Assembly: GCA_023150835.1 (NCBI GenBank)
Contig: JAKLKB010000030.1
Span: 1-55,531, forward strand
Length of the DNA stretch: 55,531 nt
Direction: 5' to 3'
Origin: Myxococcota bacterium
GTDB lineage: Bacteria > Myxococcota_C > UBA6777
Shown here: piece by piece, positions 40,370 to 49,110 of the stretch
Numbering within the stretch: position 1 is the stretch's first letter
Layout: each line of letters opens with the position of its first letter
Position numbers and translations under genes: made by a program
Notes under the pieces: generated by a model
What the model was told of the DNA's origin: nothing
The model's input: only the letters and a program-made list of their open reading frames with translations
Database searches by the model: none

Positions 40370-42195
40370 CGCTTACATTCTCCCTGAATAAATTGACGGT
40401 AGTGGGCCACTTCATCGAGCCAGAACTCGCCTTGGTAGGGCCAAAAGATATGGCTTTGTTCTGTGATCAAGGTGTAGCGGTATTCGTCTTGTTCGATACC
40501 GCCGCCTTGTGCGTAGCGATCGAGCTCTTGCTTTTGTTTTTGCAAGGTTTCGAGCTTGATGACTTGGGCCTGATTGACTTGTTTGGTGACATCCTTGCGG
40601 ATGGACTCGAGGGCTGCGTGGATGCTGAGGCCCGCTCGGCGTTTGAGGGCTTCACGGGTTTTGAGGGCCGTTTCAAGCAAGGCACGCCCGAGGTTTGAGG
40701 TCTTCCATGCGGAGCCGCGAGTGCGGATGATCTCGATCTCGGCGTCGGTTTTGTCCATGAGGCTTTGGTAGTTGCGCAGCGATTTGTCTTGTTCAACAAG
40801 TGCAATGAGAGAGGGGAGAAGATCCGTAGTTTTGCCTTCTTTAAGCAGCGTTTGTTGGCTTCGGAAGTACTCGTAGTATTGGGCGATCCAGTTCTCCTTG
40901 GTGCGTCGGGCAACCAATATTTTGAGTTTATCTTGGAGCGGTTTAAAGAACGCTTCAAAGCGTGCGATCGATTGTTTGGTTTCTTCGTATTTGCAGTTTT
41001 GGAAGTAGATCAGAGACTGGAGGATCTGGAGTTCGGGGAAGAAGCTGATCTGATAAAAGGCCGACTGGAGGCCCAAGATGCGCCCAAGGGAGAAGTGATA
41101 GTACTTGAGCATATAAAAGACCCAAGAGGTTTCAAAGAGGACTTCTCCTTTGGTCAGGCCGCGCTGTTTGGGGACTTTGCGGTATTCCCGAAGGGAGGCG
41201 ACAAGGTGTTCTGGGCCTTTGGGGTTGTCGAGGTTAAAAACACCGAGAGCGTAATAAGAGCGGGCGATACCGAGTTGTGCGAATTCTTTGATTTGGAGGA
41301 GTTCTTGGCGTAGTGCTTTTTCTTCGGGCTTATCGCCGGTGGGTAGGGGGAGATCGATGATGCGTTGGAAGTATTCGATGGCTCCCTCGTTGTAGCCGAC
41401 TTGGGCGTTGCGTGTGCCCATGAGATAGAGGGCTTTGGCGAAGTAGTTGTAGGGGGCGCGCTTGCGGACTTGGCTGAGGAGAACGATGGGCATATAGATG
41501 TATTCGGTATTGGTGCGGCCAAAGACGAAGTAGTAGCGGCCCATGAGGTAGGAGAAGGCGTCCTTAAAATCGTCGATACGTTTGTGCCAGCGTTGGGTGA
41601 GGTCGGGGTTGCGTTTGACGTTGGGGGGGACAGGGAACAGATAGGGGATGGGGTCGGTTAATGCGGGGATTTCGATTTTTTTGCTTGTGCGTGTCAGTCG
41701 AAGAGCACGGATATTTGTGGGGATACGTCGAAGGATCTGGATCCGTCCAAGGCGTTCGAGGGTTAAGGTTTCATCGCCTGTTGCGGAGGCTGTTTGGATC
41801 ATGCGATCGAGCGCAAGCAGGAAGTTGCCGTCGGGGCGTCGTTTTTTGGGGTCGGCGATATCGAGGGATTGGGTCTCGCGCAAGACTTCGTTAAAGTATC
41901 CAGAGGAGACGATACCGAGTTGCATCCGAAAGAGGGCGCGTGCGAGCAAGAGGCGGGCAGCGCGTTGAAATTTAGGGAGGGCGGTACCGTTTTCGATGAT
42001 ATCGAAGAAGTCGACGGACGCGCCTTCAAAGTCGTTGCTTTTGTACTTGACACGGGCGCGGCTAAAGAGGCTTCGGATCTCGCGTTCGGTCATCATGGCT
42101 TGTGCAGCCACAGGTTCAACATACAAACAAGAGGTAAGAAGGGCGGCAGCAAGCGCCAGCATCCACCTCGACATACGTCCGGTTTTTTGCAACAT
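40366..42195 (-). CDS. Periplasmic TPR-like protein of the Glt-like cluster
   Basis: A 609 aa protein. The signal is LALAAALLTSCLYVEPVAAQ; a Cys inside a possible lipobox (LTSC) makes a lipoprotein alternative possible. The mature protein is helical with TPR-like units (ARVKYKSNDFEGASVDFFDI, YNEGAIEYFQRIIDL) and a long coiled-coil stretch toward the end (KLETLQKQKQELDRYAQGG). The C-terminal motif FWPYQGEFWLDEVAHYRQ looks characteristic; I recall similar W/F-P-F-x-G-E-Y-W endings in myxobacterial TPR proteins but cannot check this. The ATG has GGCAGGAG 6 bp upstream. It lies 19 bp after the beta-barrel gene and overlaps the giant TPR gene by 4 bp. Confidence 0.8.
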   Translation of the reverse strand: MLQKTGRMSRWMLALAAALLTSCLYVEPVAAQAMMTEREIRSLFSRARVKYKSNDFEGASVDFFDIIENGTALPKFQRAARLLLARALFRMQLGIVSSGYFNEVLRETQSLDIADPKKRRPDGNFLLALDRMIQTASATGDETLTLERLGRIQILRRIPTNIRALRLTRTSKKIEIPALTDPIPYLFPVPPNVKRNPDLTQRWHKRIDDFKDAFSYLMGRYYFVFGRTNTEYIYMPIVLLSQVRKRAPYNYFAKALYLMGTRNAQVGYNEGAIEYFQRIIDLPLPTGDKPEEKALRQELLQIKEFAQLGIARSYYALGVFNLDNPKGPEHLVASLREYRKVPKQRGLTKGEVLFETSWVFYMLKYYHFSLGRILGLQSAFYQISFFPELQILQSLIYFQNCKYEETKQSIARFEAFFKPLQDKLKILVARRTKENWIAQYYEYFRSQQTLLKEGKTTDLLPSLIALVEQDKSLRNYQSLMDKTDAEIEIIRTRGSAWKTSNLGRALLETALKTREALKRRAGLSIHAALESIRKDVTKQVNQAQVIKLETLQKQKQELDRYAQGGGIEQDEYRYTLITEQSHIFWPYQGEFWLDEVAHYRQFIQGECKR

Positions 42196-42214
42196 GCGTC
42201 ACTCCTGCCAAGGT

Positions 42215-42928
42215 TTAAAAGAAGAAGCTAAAGCCAAGATTGAGTGCCATATCGACACGGAACAAGTCTTGTTTTCGGCTTTCAAAGTGATCGGGCATAA
42301 ACAGCACACGAAACTCCCATCGGAAGGCGAGAAAGCGCAGCAAGAAGTAGCGTTGTCCGAGGCCGACGCCGCCAAAGGGGGCAAAGCCGGGGCTGCCTTT
42401 GGCACCTTTTTCGGTCAACACGTTTTCGGCTGCGGGTAGATCGCTGGGTGGGGGGAAGGTCAAAAAGACGCCACCAAGGACGGTAAAGAAGACATCGTAA
42501 TGGATGATCGCTTGGCTGAAGAGGTTAAATTTTCCGTAGAATGGGGCGAATCGAAACTCTGCACCAACGGTTGACAAGAAGAAGGGACGGCGAACGTCGG
42601 GTTTGACGCGGAAGGTGCCTTGTTCGTTTTGGAGTTGGTTGGTGAGTCCGGTGGGGACGTCAAAGCTGCCTGTGGCGAGGAGTCCGAGCGCAAACCATTC
42701 GTTGAGATGGTACATATAGCCGAGGCTGACGTTATAGACCTGATAGAAAGGATCGTTGGTGACGAGACCAAGACTGAGGTTGAGTTCTTGTTTTTGGGTT
42801 TTGGTGTAGAGGCGCTTTTTGAGGGCGTCGTCACCGGGGCGAAAGCGATCGGATGGACTGTCTGCGTGAGATGTGCGGGGGAGGCAGAGGAAGCCGAGAA
42901 CAACAAGCACAAGCGTGAACTTTTTCAT
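42215..42928 (-). CDS. Outer-membrane beta-barrel protein (OMP_myx_plus type)
   Basis: A 237 aa protein. The signal peptide LVLVVLGFLCLPRTSHA is followed by alternating-residue beta-strands with aromatic girdles: LNLSLGLVTNDPFYQVYNVS, LGYMYHLNEWFALGLLATGS, LLRFLAFRWEFRVLF and a terminal strand MALNLGFSFFF ending in Phe, the usual outer-membrane barrel signature. The pattern of a short N-terminal region, DPFYQVYNVSLGYMYHLNEW and a C-terminal FFF fits the myxobacterial outer-membrane beta-barrel family that occurs in Glt gene clusters. It is the first gene of the cluster; its promoter must lie in the 302 bp upstream. It would be the outer-membrane partner of the TPR and FHA/TonB-like proteins. 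Confidence 0.83.
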   Translation of the reverse strand: MKKFTLVLVVLGFLCLPRTSHADSPSDRFRPGDDALKKRLYTKTQKQELNLSLGLVTNDPFYQVYNVSLGYMYHLNEWFALGLLATGSFDVPTGLTNQLQNEQGTFRVKPDVRRPFFLSTVGAEFRFAPFYGKFNLFSQAIIHYDVFFTVLGGVFLTFPPPSDLPAAENVLTEKGAKGSPGFAPFGGVGLGQRYFLLRFLAFRWEFRVLFMPDHFESRKQDLFRVDMALNLGFSFFF

Positions 42929-43230
42929 GACTGAACCTTATAGCGTAAGGGTCCGAGAGCATCGTGCATTCGCGTCAATCTCGCGGTCAAGGATTGCGTG
43001 CCGAACAATAAAGACTTGCGAACAAAAAGTCAGGAGACAAAACAAGCCGTTGTGAGGTCATCAAGAACCCCATTGGGGGGGCCACACGCGAAGTCGAGAG
43101 TGTCTAGCACAATTCGACAGGCATTTCAAGAAGCAGCGTGCGGTTTTGTATGGCAACGCAGCGATATGCTTTGGGGCAAGGGCAAAAGCCGCATCGCTTG
43201 TTGGGTGGAGTGGAGACGCAAGAGAAGATG
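42929..43230. other. Spacer upstream of the Glt-like cluster
   Basis: 302 bp between the barrel gene start and the end of the preceding lipoprotein gene. It should contain the cluster's promoter; a TATAAG lies just before the start (minus strand), but no convincing -35 box goes with it. The only structure seen is a short palindrome CCCCATTGGGG at 43068-43078. No gene is seen. Confidence 0.5.
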
Positions 43231-43989
43231 TCATGGGGTGTTTGGGTTAAAGGTGAGGGCCAAGCGTGCGGCTATCTTGTCGGCGGAGCCTTGTTCGATG
43301 GTATAGCTGAGTTCTTCGGAAGAAGCGATCTGGTTTTGTCCTGCGTCAAGGGCGCGGGCGAAGACGTTGCGGTTGTTTGCGAAAGGGACGTTGGTTAAGA
43401 TCGCGAACTTGGGTTTGGGCTGTCCATCGATCAGACGAACGAAGAGGTTTTCTTCTTTGACGTCGTTGAAGGCTTTGAGTACAAATTGCAAGCGTTTGGC
43501 GGCTTCAGGGATATCGTTTGTGAAGCGGATGATCAGGGTTCCGGTGGTTACGCCTTGTCGGCGACCGAGAGAGAGCGTGACTGCGCTTTGGATGTTGTCG
43601 CCCGATTTCTCGACTTGAAAGGCTGGGGTGCTGCCGTTGGACACGGAGCGACCGGTCGAGTCGTAGGTGACGATCGTGAGTTTGCGTTCGCCGCCGTAGG
43701 GGATCTGTTTGAGGGGGATGGGTGGGATCTGGCATTTGCCTGTTTGGGAGTTCCAAAAAAGGTCGGTGGGTTGAAAGCCTTCGGTGAACTTGGCGTTGAC
43801 GATCTCTTCTTGTTGTTCGGTGAGTTTTTCGACGGTGAATTCCATCTGATAGACGCCGACGCATGGGAGGTCGGTCTTTTCTTCGACGCGGATCACGAAG
43901 CGTTCGATATAAGAGCAACTGCCGAGTTGCGTAAGGGTCAAGACAAACAACAACGCAGAAGGCCAAGAGGGACAAGCGAAACGTTTCAT
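43231..43989 (-). CDS. Lipoprotein of unknown function
   Basis: A 252 aa predicted lipoprotein. The signal LLFVLTLTQLGSC ends in lipobox LGSC. The mature part is beta-rich, with two Cys (DLPCVGVYQMEF, GKCQIPPIPLKQIPYGGERK). It may hold one or two Ig-like or related beta domains (TLIIRFTNDIPEAAKRLQFV). No known family is recognised. The ATG at 43989 begins the signal peptide; the longer frame adds 23 charged residues with no ribosome-binding site. It lies downstream of the two PEGA paralogs on the same strand, 118 bp after the nearer one, and may belong to the same transcript. Confidence 0.68.
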   Translation of the reverse strand: MKRFACPSWPSALLFVLTLTQLGSCSYIERFVIRVEEKTDLPCVGVYQMEFTVEKLTEQQEEIVNAKFTEGFQPTDLFWNSQTGKCQIPPIPLKQIPYGGERKLTIVTYDSTGRSVSNGSTPAFQVEKSGDNIQSAVTLSLGRRQGVTTGTLIIRFTNDIPEAAKRLQFVLKAFNDVKEENLFVRLIDGQPKPKFAILTNVPFANNRNVFARALDAGQNQIASSEELSYTIEQGSADKIAARLALTFNPNTP

Positions 43990-44107
43990 TCTTTTTCCAT
44001 ATACTTTATCGGTACATACGAGACGTTTTGGGGGGGCCTTTCTTTGTGAACCACCCAATGCGGAGGCTTTAGGGCTTGATGGGTGAACCGATCAAGCGCC
44101 GATGGGT

Positions 44108-45652
44108 TTATTGAGTGCCAGAAGCGGTGGTGGTGGTTACAATAAAAGTGGCGCTAGGTGGTGCGCTATTTTGTGCGATCAGGACGCCAGCGGTGACGGC
44201 ACCAGCGCCGACGACGGCGACAACGATAATGGTCCAAAACCACCATTTTTGTGCGATGGATTCGCCCTTGGGTTCAGGCTTTTGGGGTTTTTCTGTGATG
44301 CGTTTTTCGGGTTCGCGGCGTGGTTCGATGGCGGCGACGCGGCGTTCGGGTTCGGGGTCGGGTTCGGAGCGGCGTTCGGGTTCGGAGCGGCGTTCGGGTT
44401 CACTGCGGGCGATGGGTTCGGCGCGTCGTTCGGGTTCGGGTTCGCGTCGGATGACAGGGGGTGGGTCAGGGCGGCGGACGGGTTCTGCGAGGGGAGAGAG
44501 TCGTTGTTCGAGTTGTTGGGCGTAGGCGACGATGGCGCTGCGATGTTCATCCCGAGACAGGCCGATGGGGAGTTTGTGGTAGGTGATATTTTTGGCGTCT
44601 TTTTGGTATTTGGCGATGTAGAGCAAGATGACGCTTCCGCCATCTTTTTTGGAAAAGCGTCTGGGTTCGAGCATATAGAGGTGATCGACGCTGAGTTTGT
44701 CGCGGATCGACTCAAGGCGATCGAGGACGAGGGGATCGACGGCGGCGGCTTTGTCGAAGATGGGGATGCCGTCGAGGGAGAGAGCTTTGGGATCACGTTC
44801 GAGGGAGACGTTGTTTTTGAGGCTGGTGCGGCTGCCGAGCTTTTTTTTATCAAAGTTGGCGATACTTTTCCACATCTTGTAGCCGTTGTGTTCGACGCGA
44901 AACAGGTGACGGCCAAGAGGGATCTCGCGGATGGTGACGGGGGTTTTTCCGACAAGGCGTTGATTGTAGTAGACTTTTGCGTTGTTGGGGGTGGAGTCGA
45001 GAGACAGCGAGTAGTTGGCGCTGCGTTTGACCCAGTCGCGTATCGTATTGAAATATTTGACGAATTGCTCGGGATATTTGCCTTCATCGGGTTGGTATTC
45101 GGGGTTGAATTGAGCTGCGCGGATGACGTATTCCCGTGTTTTGGGGCCATTGCGCATCTGGAGGTAGGCAAGGCCGTGGAGCAAGTAAAGCTCGGTGAAG
45201 AGGTTGGGATCCGTCACCCAATCTTCGATGTGTGGGGCAAGTTTGTTGGCTTTTTCGAGGGCTTTGAGGGCAAAGCCGGCATAGCGGGGTTGATTAAAGG
45301 AGCAAAGTTTTTGGCCTTTTTCGAGGTAACGGCGGAAGTATGTAATGCGGATCTCAGTTTTTCGGTCGATGGTTTGGACATTATTGAGGCGGTTGGTGAG
45401 ATCCGCTTCTTCCATGACGTCGAGGCGGGGGCGTTGTCGAAGTGCCCAGCGGTAGAGGCGTTGGATCCATTCGGCCTCGGTGCTGTCGAGGTTTGTGTTG
45501 GATTTGTAGGGGATGAGAGCGATCTTGGGCTTGGTGTTTGCGTGGGAGTTGGAGAACCAAGTCAAGGGGAGAAAAAACAGCAGGGGCAAGACTATGCAGC
45601 GAAAGAAGGTGCGTTGCTGTGGGGGGAGGGTGGGGGTGAACTGTGGGGCCAT
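44108..45652 (-). CDS. PEGA-domain protein with Arg/Glu/Pro linker and C-terminal membrane segment
   Basis: A 514 aa exported protein. The signal region LPLLFFLPLTWFSNSHA is followed by a TolB/CsgG-like N-terminal domain (PKIALIPYKSNTNLDSTEAE), a helical region, and a PEGA domain (YSLSLDSTPNNAKVYYNQRL, then PLGRHLFRVEHNGYKMWKS). After a conserved second alpha/beta region comes an Arg/Glu/Pro linker (EPERRSEPERRSEPDPEPER), one membrane segment (WWFWTIIVVAVVGAGAVTAG) and a short tail. Most of it aligns with the next gene's product, which lacks the linker and membrane segment. It has the same N-signal/C-anchor plan as the proteins at 26877 and 29177. The ATG at 45652 has AGGAG 8 bp upstream; it lies 46 bp after the paralog. 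Confidence 0.78.
   Translation of the reverse strand: MAPQFTPTLPPQQRTFFRCIVLPLLFFLPLTWFSNSHANTKPKIALIPYKSNTNLDSTEAEWIQRLYRWALRQRPRLDVMEEADLTNRLNNVQTIDRKTEIRITYFRRYLEKGQKLCSFNQPRYAGFALKALEKANKLAPHIEDWVTDPNLFTELYLLHGLAYLQMRNGPKTREYVIRAAQFNPEYQPDEGKYPEQFVKYFNTIRDWVKRSANYSLSLDSTPNNAKVYYNQRLVGKTPVTIREIPLGRHLFRVEHNGYKMWKSIANFDKKKLGSRTSLKNNVSLERDPKALSLDGIPIFDKAAAVDPLVLDRLESIRDKLSVDHLYMLEPRRFSKKDGGSVILLYIAKYQKDAKNITYHKLPIGLSRDEHRSAIVAYAQQLEQRLSPLAEPVRRPDPPPVIRREPEPERRAEPIARSEPERRSEPERRSEPDPEPERRVAAIEPRREPEKRITEKPQKPEPKGESIAQKWWFWTIIVVAVVGAGAVTAGVLIAQNSAPPSATFIVTTTTASGTQ
44338..44450. repeat. Low-complexity repeat encoding the Arg/Glu/Pro linker
   Basis: Imperfect 18 bp units (GGCGTTCGGGTTCGGAGC and variants) encode RSEPER-type repeats near the C-terminus of the PEGA protein at 44108-45652. 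Confidence 0.7.
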
Positions 45653-45698
45653 GCTTTTTTCTCCTGCCGCAAACGAGAGTGTGTACTCAAGAGGCGGA

Positions 45699-46841
45699 CT
45701 ATCGGGCAATAAAACGCTCTAGCTTTTTGACATAGGAAAGGATGGCGCGTTGTCCATCCGCGTTGGTATCGCCGACGCGGATGCTTTTGTATTCGATACG
45801 TTTTGCGCCTTTGCGGTAGGTGGCGATTTGAAGAACGCTGAGGGTATCGCCATTGACGGTGATATTTTGGGGTTGTGCGATAAAGAGATATTCGGCGTTG
45901 AGGCGATTGCTGATGGATTCGAGGCGATCGAGGACAATGGGGTCTTCGCCGGTGCCTTTTTCAAACATGGGGATGCCGTCGAGGTTGAGGGCTTGGGGAT
46001 CACGGCTCAAGGGGACGGTGGTGCGGAGGCTACGTCGATCTCGGAGTTTGGCTTTATCGAAGTTGGCGGCGGTGTTCCAGCGGTTGTAGCCGTCTAGTTC
46101 GATGCGCAAGAGATGGCGTCCGAGGGGGATGTTGGGGATGGTGGTGGGAGTTTTTCCGACAAGGCGATGATTGTAGTACACGCGTCCACCGGGCGGATTA
46201 GAGGCGAGAGTGAGGGAGTACTGTGCGCTTTCTTTGACTTCTTTGCTGATGCCACCGAAGAAGTCGACGAATCCGGCGGGGAAAGCGTCACCGAGGCGTT
46301 GGAAATCAGGATTGAATTGAACGGTTTTGGTGACGTAGGTACGGGCTTGATCTTGGTCTTTGCTGATGAAGTGGGCGAGTGCGGTGTAGAGATAGAATTC
46401 GGTCATTAGCTGCGGATCAGTGAGTTCGTTTTGAAGGTCAGGGATCATCTCTTCGGCCTTGTTGAGGGCTTTGAGTGCGAACTTGCCGAAGCGGGGCTGA
46501 CCGATGGCGCACAATTTTTTACCTTTGTCAAGGTAGTCTTGAAAGCGTTTGATCTGTTCGTGGGTTTCGTTGCTCACGGGTTTGACGTTGTTGAGCGAAT
46601 CAAGGACTTGTTTTTTGCTGAGCAGATCAAGGCGTGTGCGGCCTTCCATGGCGCGTTGGAAGTATAGTTTAAGGATGCCAACGCGGGCAGGATCGAGATT
46701 GGAGGTGGAGGCGTAGGGGAGGATCGCGATGCGTTTTTTTGCGGCGGAGGCGGAGGCTTGTAGTGCAAGCGAGAGGGCAAGGGAGGCCAAAAGCCCGACT
46801 GGTATGTTGAGAGATTGTTTCCATCCACCCGAAAGCTTCAT
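45699..46841 (-). CDS. Exported PEGA-domain protein (paralog without anchor)
   Basis: A 380 aa exported protein. The signal is VGLLASLALSLALQASASA. It shares with its neighbour the N-terminal alpha/beta domain (RIAILPYASTSNLDPARV), the SLNNVKPVS and GKKLCAIGQPRFGKFALKAL helical region, the PEGA domain (YSLTLASNPPGGRVYYNHRL, then PLGRHLLRIELDGYNRWNT) and the following domain (GIPMFEKGTGEDPIVLDRLE). It ends there, without linker or membrane segment, so it should be soluble in the periplasm. This is a tandem duplication with loss or gain of a membrane tail. The ATG at 46841 has GAGGAG 7 bp upstream; the frame continues 37 codons upstream without a ribosome-binding site. Confidence 0.8.
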   Translation of the reverse strand: MKLSGGWKQSLNIPVGLLASLALSLALQASASAAKKRIAILPYASTSNLDPARVGILKLYFQRAMEGRTRLDLLSKKQVLDSLNNVKPVSNETHEQIKRFQDYLDKGKKLCAIGQPRFGKFALKALNKAEEMIPDLQNELTDPQLMTEFYLYTALAHFISKDQDQARTYVTKTVQFNPDFQRLGDAFPAGFVDFFGGISKEVKESAQYSLTLASNPPGGRVYYNHRLVGKTPTTIPNIPLGRHLLRIELDGYNRWNTAANFDKAKLRDRRSLRTTVPLSRDPQALNLDGIPMFEKGTGEDPIVLDRLESISNRLNAEYLFIAQPQNITVNGDTLSVLQIATYRKGAKRIEYKSIRVGDTNADGQRAILSYVKKLERFIAR

Positions 46842-47064
46842 GCTTGTTCTCCTCGTGGTTGCCTTGGTCTTGTGGTCGGATCCGCAGGGTTTTGTGTGTT
46901 GATCGGTGCTGTGTTCGGCAGCTTTTGCGCTGGTTTTCGAGTACACGATCATTTGCGCTGGTCTGTTGTATCGAAATCACCTGCGAAGATCAAGCGGATG
47001 GTGATCCCAAACGAAGAGAAGGGGAGCGAGACAGAGAGGGGAAGAGTGGCGCGGATAGAGGGTT

Positions 47065-48864
47065 TCAGGGGAATTGGAAGCGGTATGTATTGGTTTTTCC
47101 TGCTTCTACGGAGATCTGGTATTGTCTTGTTGTGGCGTCGGCTTGTTTTTTGGGGACTTGGTATTGGAGTTGGATGGTGTAATTTCCGGCAGGTAGTTCT
47201 TTTTCAAAGGGAATTTGCGTATGATCGATAAGTTTGCCTTGAAAGAAGATGTAAGCCCACGGGACGGATCGGATGATCACACGGCCTTTTGGAGGGGGCG
47301 ATACAATCGGGCGGAGGGTGGGTTGTTGTGTGGAAGAGGGCGGCTGAGGGATACGAGCGGCGACTTGGGTGGGTGAGGAGGGCAAGAACCATTGTGCGAG
47401 AAGGAAGAGCAGCAAGAGTCCTGTTGCGAAGGTGCCGAGGCCGATCCAAAGGGGAGCGTGTTGTTTTTGAGAGATCGCGGTTCCAGCGAACAGTTCTTCG
47501 TCTTCTTGCATCTCAAGCAGAGCGGGAGAAGCTGTCCATGTGCTTGCGCTGGGTGTTTCTTCGGTGTGTTTTTGCGATGGTTCGGTCTTTTGCGGGCGCA
47601 TCGGCAAAGGATCTTTGAGCGGAGGTGCATCTTCTGCCACGGCCTGAACGTCAGGTAAAGTCGGTTCGTCGTGCTCAAGGCGTGCATGGATCTGTAGTGG
47701 TGGCGGCGATGCTCGGAATGGGTGTAGATGGCTGGGCGGTTGAGAAAAAGGCGTTGCACCGGCAAAGACTTCGACGGATTGTGAGCGAGAGCCGTCAGGA
47801 GAGAGAGGTGGTTTGGTGGTGGGTGGTGTAGGCGTATGGAGAGGCCGCCCTACAGCGAGTTGTTTGGCGTGTACCTCTCGGGCGATCTTGGTTTCTTCCA
47901 TAATGGCGGCGCTGTCGCGCTCGAACACATCTTCGAACAATTTGCGGATAAAAGCCGAAAGATGCGCACGCGAAGGAAACAGGTGAGAGCGGCTGAGGAA
48001 GCGCAGGAGATCGAGGCGCATCTCTGCAACGCTGGCGTAGCGATCTTCTGGATAGCGCGTCAAAGCTTTCATGAGGATGTGATCGAGATCAGGCGGAAGG
48101 CTGGGGTTGATATGGCGCAAGGGTGTAAACAGAGCTTCACGGACTTTTTCGAGGATCACATAGTCGTTGGGTCCGTCAAACATTTTTTGGCAGGTCAAGA
48201 GTTCCCATGCGACCACGCCGAGCGAAAAGATATCGCTACGATGATCCATGCGATCACCCCGGACCTGCTCAGGCGACATATAGGCGAACTTGCCTTTCAA
48301 GACCCCGCCTGTGGTGTCGTCGCGTCCGAGGACTTGAACGCGTGCGATGCCGAAATCCGTGATTTTGACCTCGCCTTCGTAGGAGATCAAGATGTTTTGC
48401 GGCGTGATATCACGATGAACCAGATTGAGGAAGTGGCCCATATCATCGTGTTTTCGGTGAGCATAATCGAGTCCGTTGCAGATCTCGATCAAGACCCATA
48501 CAGCGAGGCCAAGCGGGATGTGTTGTTGATATTCGCGACACCTGTAGAGCAACGCAGCCAGATCACAGCCGCGTACGTACTCCATCGCGATGAAGTAGAG
48601 TTCGTCTTGCAGGCCGAAATCGTAGATGGGGACCGTGTTGACGTGATTCAAGGTGGCAGCGAGTTTCGCTTCGTTGATAAACATCTGAACGAACGAGGGA
48701 TTTTCCGTCAGGTGAGGATAAAGCCGCTTGATCGCGATGAGCTTTTCAAAGCCTTCTGCGCCAAAAGATTTGGCGCGAAAGACTTCGGCCATCCCTCCCA
48801 CAGCGACCTTGTTGAGAAGGATGTAACGTCCGTATACCAAGGGATCGAGTTGGGCTGCTTGCAT
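47065..48864 (-). CDS. Transmembrane Ser/Thr kinase with extracytoplasmic PEGA domain
   Basis: A 599 aa receptor-type kinase. In the N-terminal kinase domain, the Gly loop is VAVGGMAEVF, the ATP Lys is K46 in IAIKRL, the catalytic loop HRDITPQN (150-157), DFG 170-172, and the activation segment ends in GKFAYMSPEQ. All key residues are present; HRDxxPQN is a common variant of HRDLKPEN. A ~150-residue Pro/Ser-rich juxtamembrane region follows, then one membrane segment (LWIGLGTFATGLLLLFLLAQ) and a C-terminal PEGA domain (GRVIIRSVPWAYIFFQGKLI). It should sense a wall or surface feature outside and phosphorylate targets inside, possibly feeding the FHA protein of the Glt-like cluster (inference). 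No clear Shine-Dalgarno. It lies upstream of the PEGA paralogs on the same strand. Confidence 0.92.
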   Translation of the reverse strand: MQAAQLDPLVYGRYILLNKVAVGGMAEVFRAKSFGAEGFEKLIAIKRLYPHLTENPSFVQMFINEAKLAATLNHVNTVPIYDFGLQDELYFIAMEYVRGCDLAALLYRCREYQQHIPLGLAVWVLIEICNGLDYAHRKHDDMGHFLNLVHRDITPQNILISYEGEVKITDFGIARVQVLGRDDTTGGVLKGKFAYMSPEQVRGDRMDHRSDIFSLGVVAWELLTCQKMFDGPNDYVILEKVREALFTPLRHINPSLPPDLDHILMKALTRYPEDRYASVAEMRLDLLRFLSRSHLFPSRAHLSAFIRKLFEDVFERDSAAIMEETKIAREVHAKQLAVGRPLHTPTPPTTKPPLSPDGSRSQSVEVFAGATPFSQPPSHLHPFRASPPPLQIHARLEHDEPTLPDVQAVAEDAPPLKDPLPMRPQKTEPSQKHTEETPSASTWTASPALLEMQEDEELFAGTAISQKQHAPLWIGLGTFATGLLLLFLLAQWFLPSSPTQVAARIPQPPSSTQQPTLRPIVSPPPKGRVIIRSVPWAYIFFQGKLIDHTQIPFEKELPAGNYTIQLQYQVPKKQADATTRQYQISVEAGKTNTYRFQFP

Positions 48865-48999
48865 TGATCGTTAAACGGCTGGAATGTTTTTTGCTCGAAA
48901 ATAAAACGAAGTTCACTTTTGTTCGTAATAGAGAGAAGTCAGGATCTATCGTTTCACATCAAAAAGCAAGGTGTCATGTAAGAAAGGCCACGGGAGAAC

Positions 49000-49029
49000 G
49001 ATAGAGGAGATGGGTGGTCAATTTGTCAA
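49000..49029 (-). promoter_or_regulatory. Possible sigma70 promoter of the receptor kinase gene
   Basis: On the minus strand, TTGACA (49029-49024), an 18 bp spacer, and TCTATC (49005-49000), about 135 bp before the kinase start. The -35 is perfect and the -10 weak. The divergent sigma-factor gene begins 80 bp to the right. Confidence 0.35.
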
Positions 49030-49110
49030 GAGCCTGTGCCGTATGGGTAAGGGCAAGAGAAGAAGAAACGGGGTGAGAGACCCCTTGAACCGAGATATAA
49101 GGAGGATGGG

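Noticed and set aside
44102-45712. A 536-codon plus-strand open frame opposite the PEGA protein
   Set aside because: Composition is that of a shadow frame (Gly/Phe/Asp-rich). The minus-strand gene has a signal peptide, a PEGA domain and a close paralog next door.
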